From NCBI GenBank assembly GCA_021833085.1, contig JAKBGL010000080.1, forward strand, positions 1 to 6,011: a DNA stretch of 6,011 nucleotides, in the 5' to 3' direction. This document shows, piece after piece, positions 5,667 to 6,011 of the stretch. The stretch is from Actinomycetes bacterium (GTDB lineage Bacteria > Actinomycetota > Acidimicrobiia > Acidimicrobiales > Acidimicrobiaceae). Numbering within the stretch: the stretch's first letter is position 1; every line of letters begins with the position of its first letter. The translations under genes were made by a program, and so were the position numbers. The notes beneath the pieces were generated by a model, which saw only the letters and a program-made list of their open reading frames with translations, was not told where the DNA came from and did not search any database.

Positions 5667-6011
5667 GAAAGTTCTGTACGTTTCATCGACGAGAATACAC
5701 CATAACAACCGTCGCCGTATTCGACTAGCCTACCGATCAATATACGTGGTAGATTCTTACCCTAATGCAGGGAACGTCCTCGTTATTTCGCTAGATGCGA
5801 TCATCACTTAACAAACTTGCATCCGCACGCTGATAGCCTACAGCGCAAAAGCATCGAGAGGCTCCCAGAGCTGGTATCTCCTCAGACACCGAGCGCATCA
5901 AAGCCGTACAGCCACTCTTTATCACAATGCATCGAAATACACACATAGATGACAAAGGTTAGGCAGAAAGTACAACGTAGATTAACTCAGCACATCGAAG
6001 GATTGTCTCTA
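5667..6011. other. Region without a recognisable gene
   Basis: About 345 nt upstream of the agmatinase-family gene. All six frames are broken by stops at short intervals. The best minus-strand frame (ATG 5946 to TAG 5791, 51 codons, MCVFRCIVIK at its start) has no ribosome binding site and no family I recognise. Small inverted repeats are present: CTACC/GGTAG at 5730-5734 and 5748-5752, and CCAG-AG-CTGG at 5865-5874. TAGCCTAC occurs twice (5726-5733 and 5834-5841). No tRNA, riboswitch or confident promoter was found. It probably holds the agmatinase promoter and the end or start of a gene beyond the window. Confidence 0.5.

Noticed and set aside
5119..5705. Plus-strand frames at 5119-5316 and 5484-5705
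   Set aside because: Both lie wholly or mostly antisense to the agmatinase-family gene, with low-complexity translations and no ribosome binding site.
5856..5880. Hairpin GAGA...CCAG-AG-CTGG...TCTC as a terminator
   Set aside because: Inner arms are only 4 bp, the internal loop is lopsided, and no T run follows on either strand.
5791..5946. 51-codon minus-strand frame starting MCVFRCIVIK
   Set aside because: No ribosome binding site, no recognisable family, Cys-rich random-looking composition; too short to support as a gene.
5641..6011. Guanidine (ykkC or mini-ykkC) riboswitch upstream of the ureohydrolase gene
   Set aside because: Looked for because of the enzyme family. No pair of hairpins with ACGR loops and no ykkC-type conserved segments; the nearest thing, GGACGTTCC on the minus strand, has the wrong loop and stands alone.
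1..6011. Mobile element, CRISPR array, tRNA or rRNA
   Set aside because: No transposase or integrase, no regularly spaced repeats, and no T-loop or other conserved RNA segments seen on either strand.

Overview
This window holds most of an ABC importer locus of the branched-chain amino acid (Liv/HAAT) type, followed by a ureohydrolase of the agmatinase family. Base composition is moderate (roughly half G+C by eye) and genes often start with GTG. The extracytoplasmic solute-binding protein looks like a lipoprotein, which suits a Gram-positive-type envelope. The protein styles remind me of acidophilic Actinobacteria (Acidimicrobiia such as Acidithrix or Ferrithrix). That is an impression from memory, not a placement.

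Layout: positions 1-3264 are a minus-strand run. In the direction of transcription it carries a GntR/FCD regulator (2566-3264), a LivH-like permease (1678-2541), a LivM-like permease (620-1681) and a LivG-like ATPase (1-627, cut by the window edge). The last three genes overlap by 4 and 8 nt, so they are almost certainly one transcript, with the regulator 24 nt upstream of livH. The second ATPase (LivF) is not in the window and would be expected beyond position 1. Divergent from the regulator, across a roughly 110-nt promoter region (3265-3375), is the binding protein of the same importer (3376-4617, plus strand). It converges on the agmatinase-family gene (4649-5611, minus strand) with only 31 nt between the stops. 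The last 400 nt (5612-6011) carry a 19-bp palindrome close to the agmatinase start and otherwise no gene I can recognise.

How it may work together: the binding protein delivers a small solute to LivH/LivM, driven by LivG (and presumably LivF). The FCD regulator probably senses the solute or a product of it and controls both arms of the divergent promoter. The neighbouring ureohydrolase removes urea from a guanidino compound. Its proximity, plus a shared 9-mer (TACCTTTAC) between the divergent promoter and the palindrome before the ureohydrolase gene, makes co-regulation and a nitrogen-rich or guanidino substrate a testable idea. It is not demonstrated by the sequence.

I found no mobile element, CRISPR array, RNA gene or convincing intrinsic terminator. 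I see no clearly undescribed system here. The points worth a second look are regulatory (the palindrome, the shared 9-mer, the inverted repeats between the divergent genes) and some unusual family residues.
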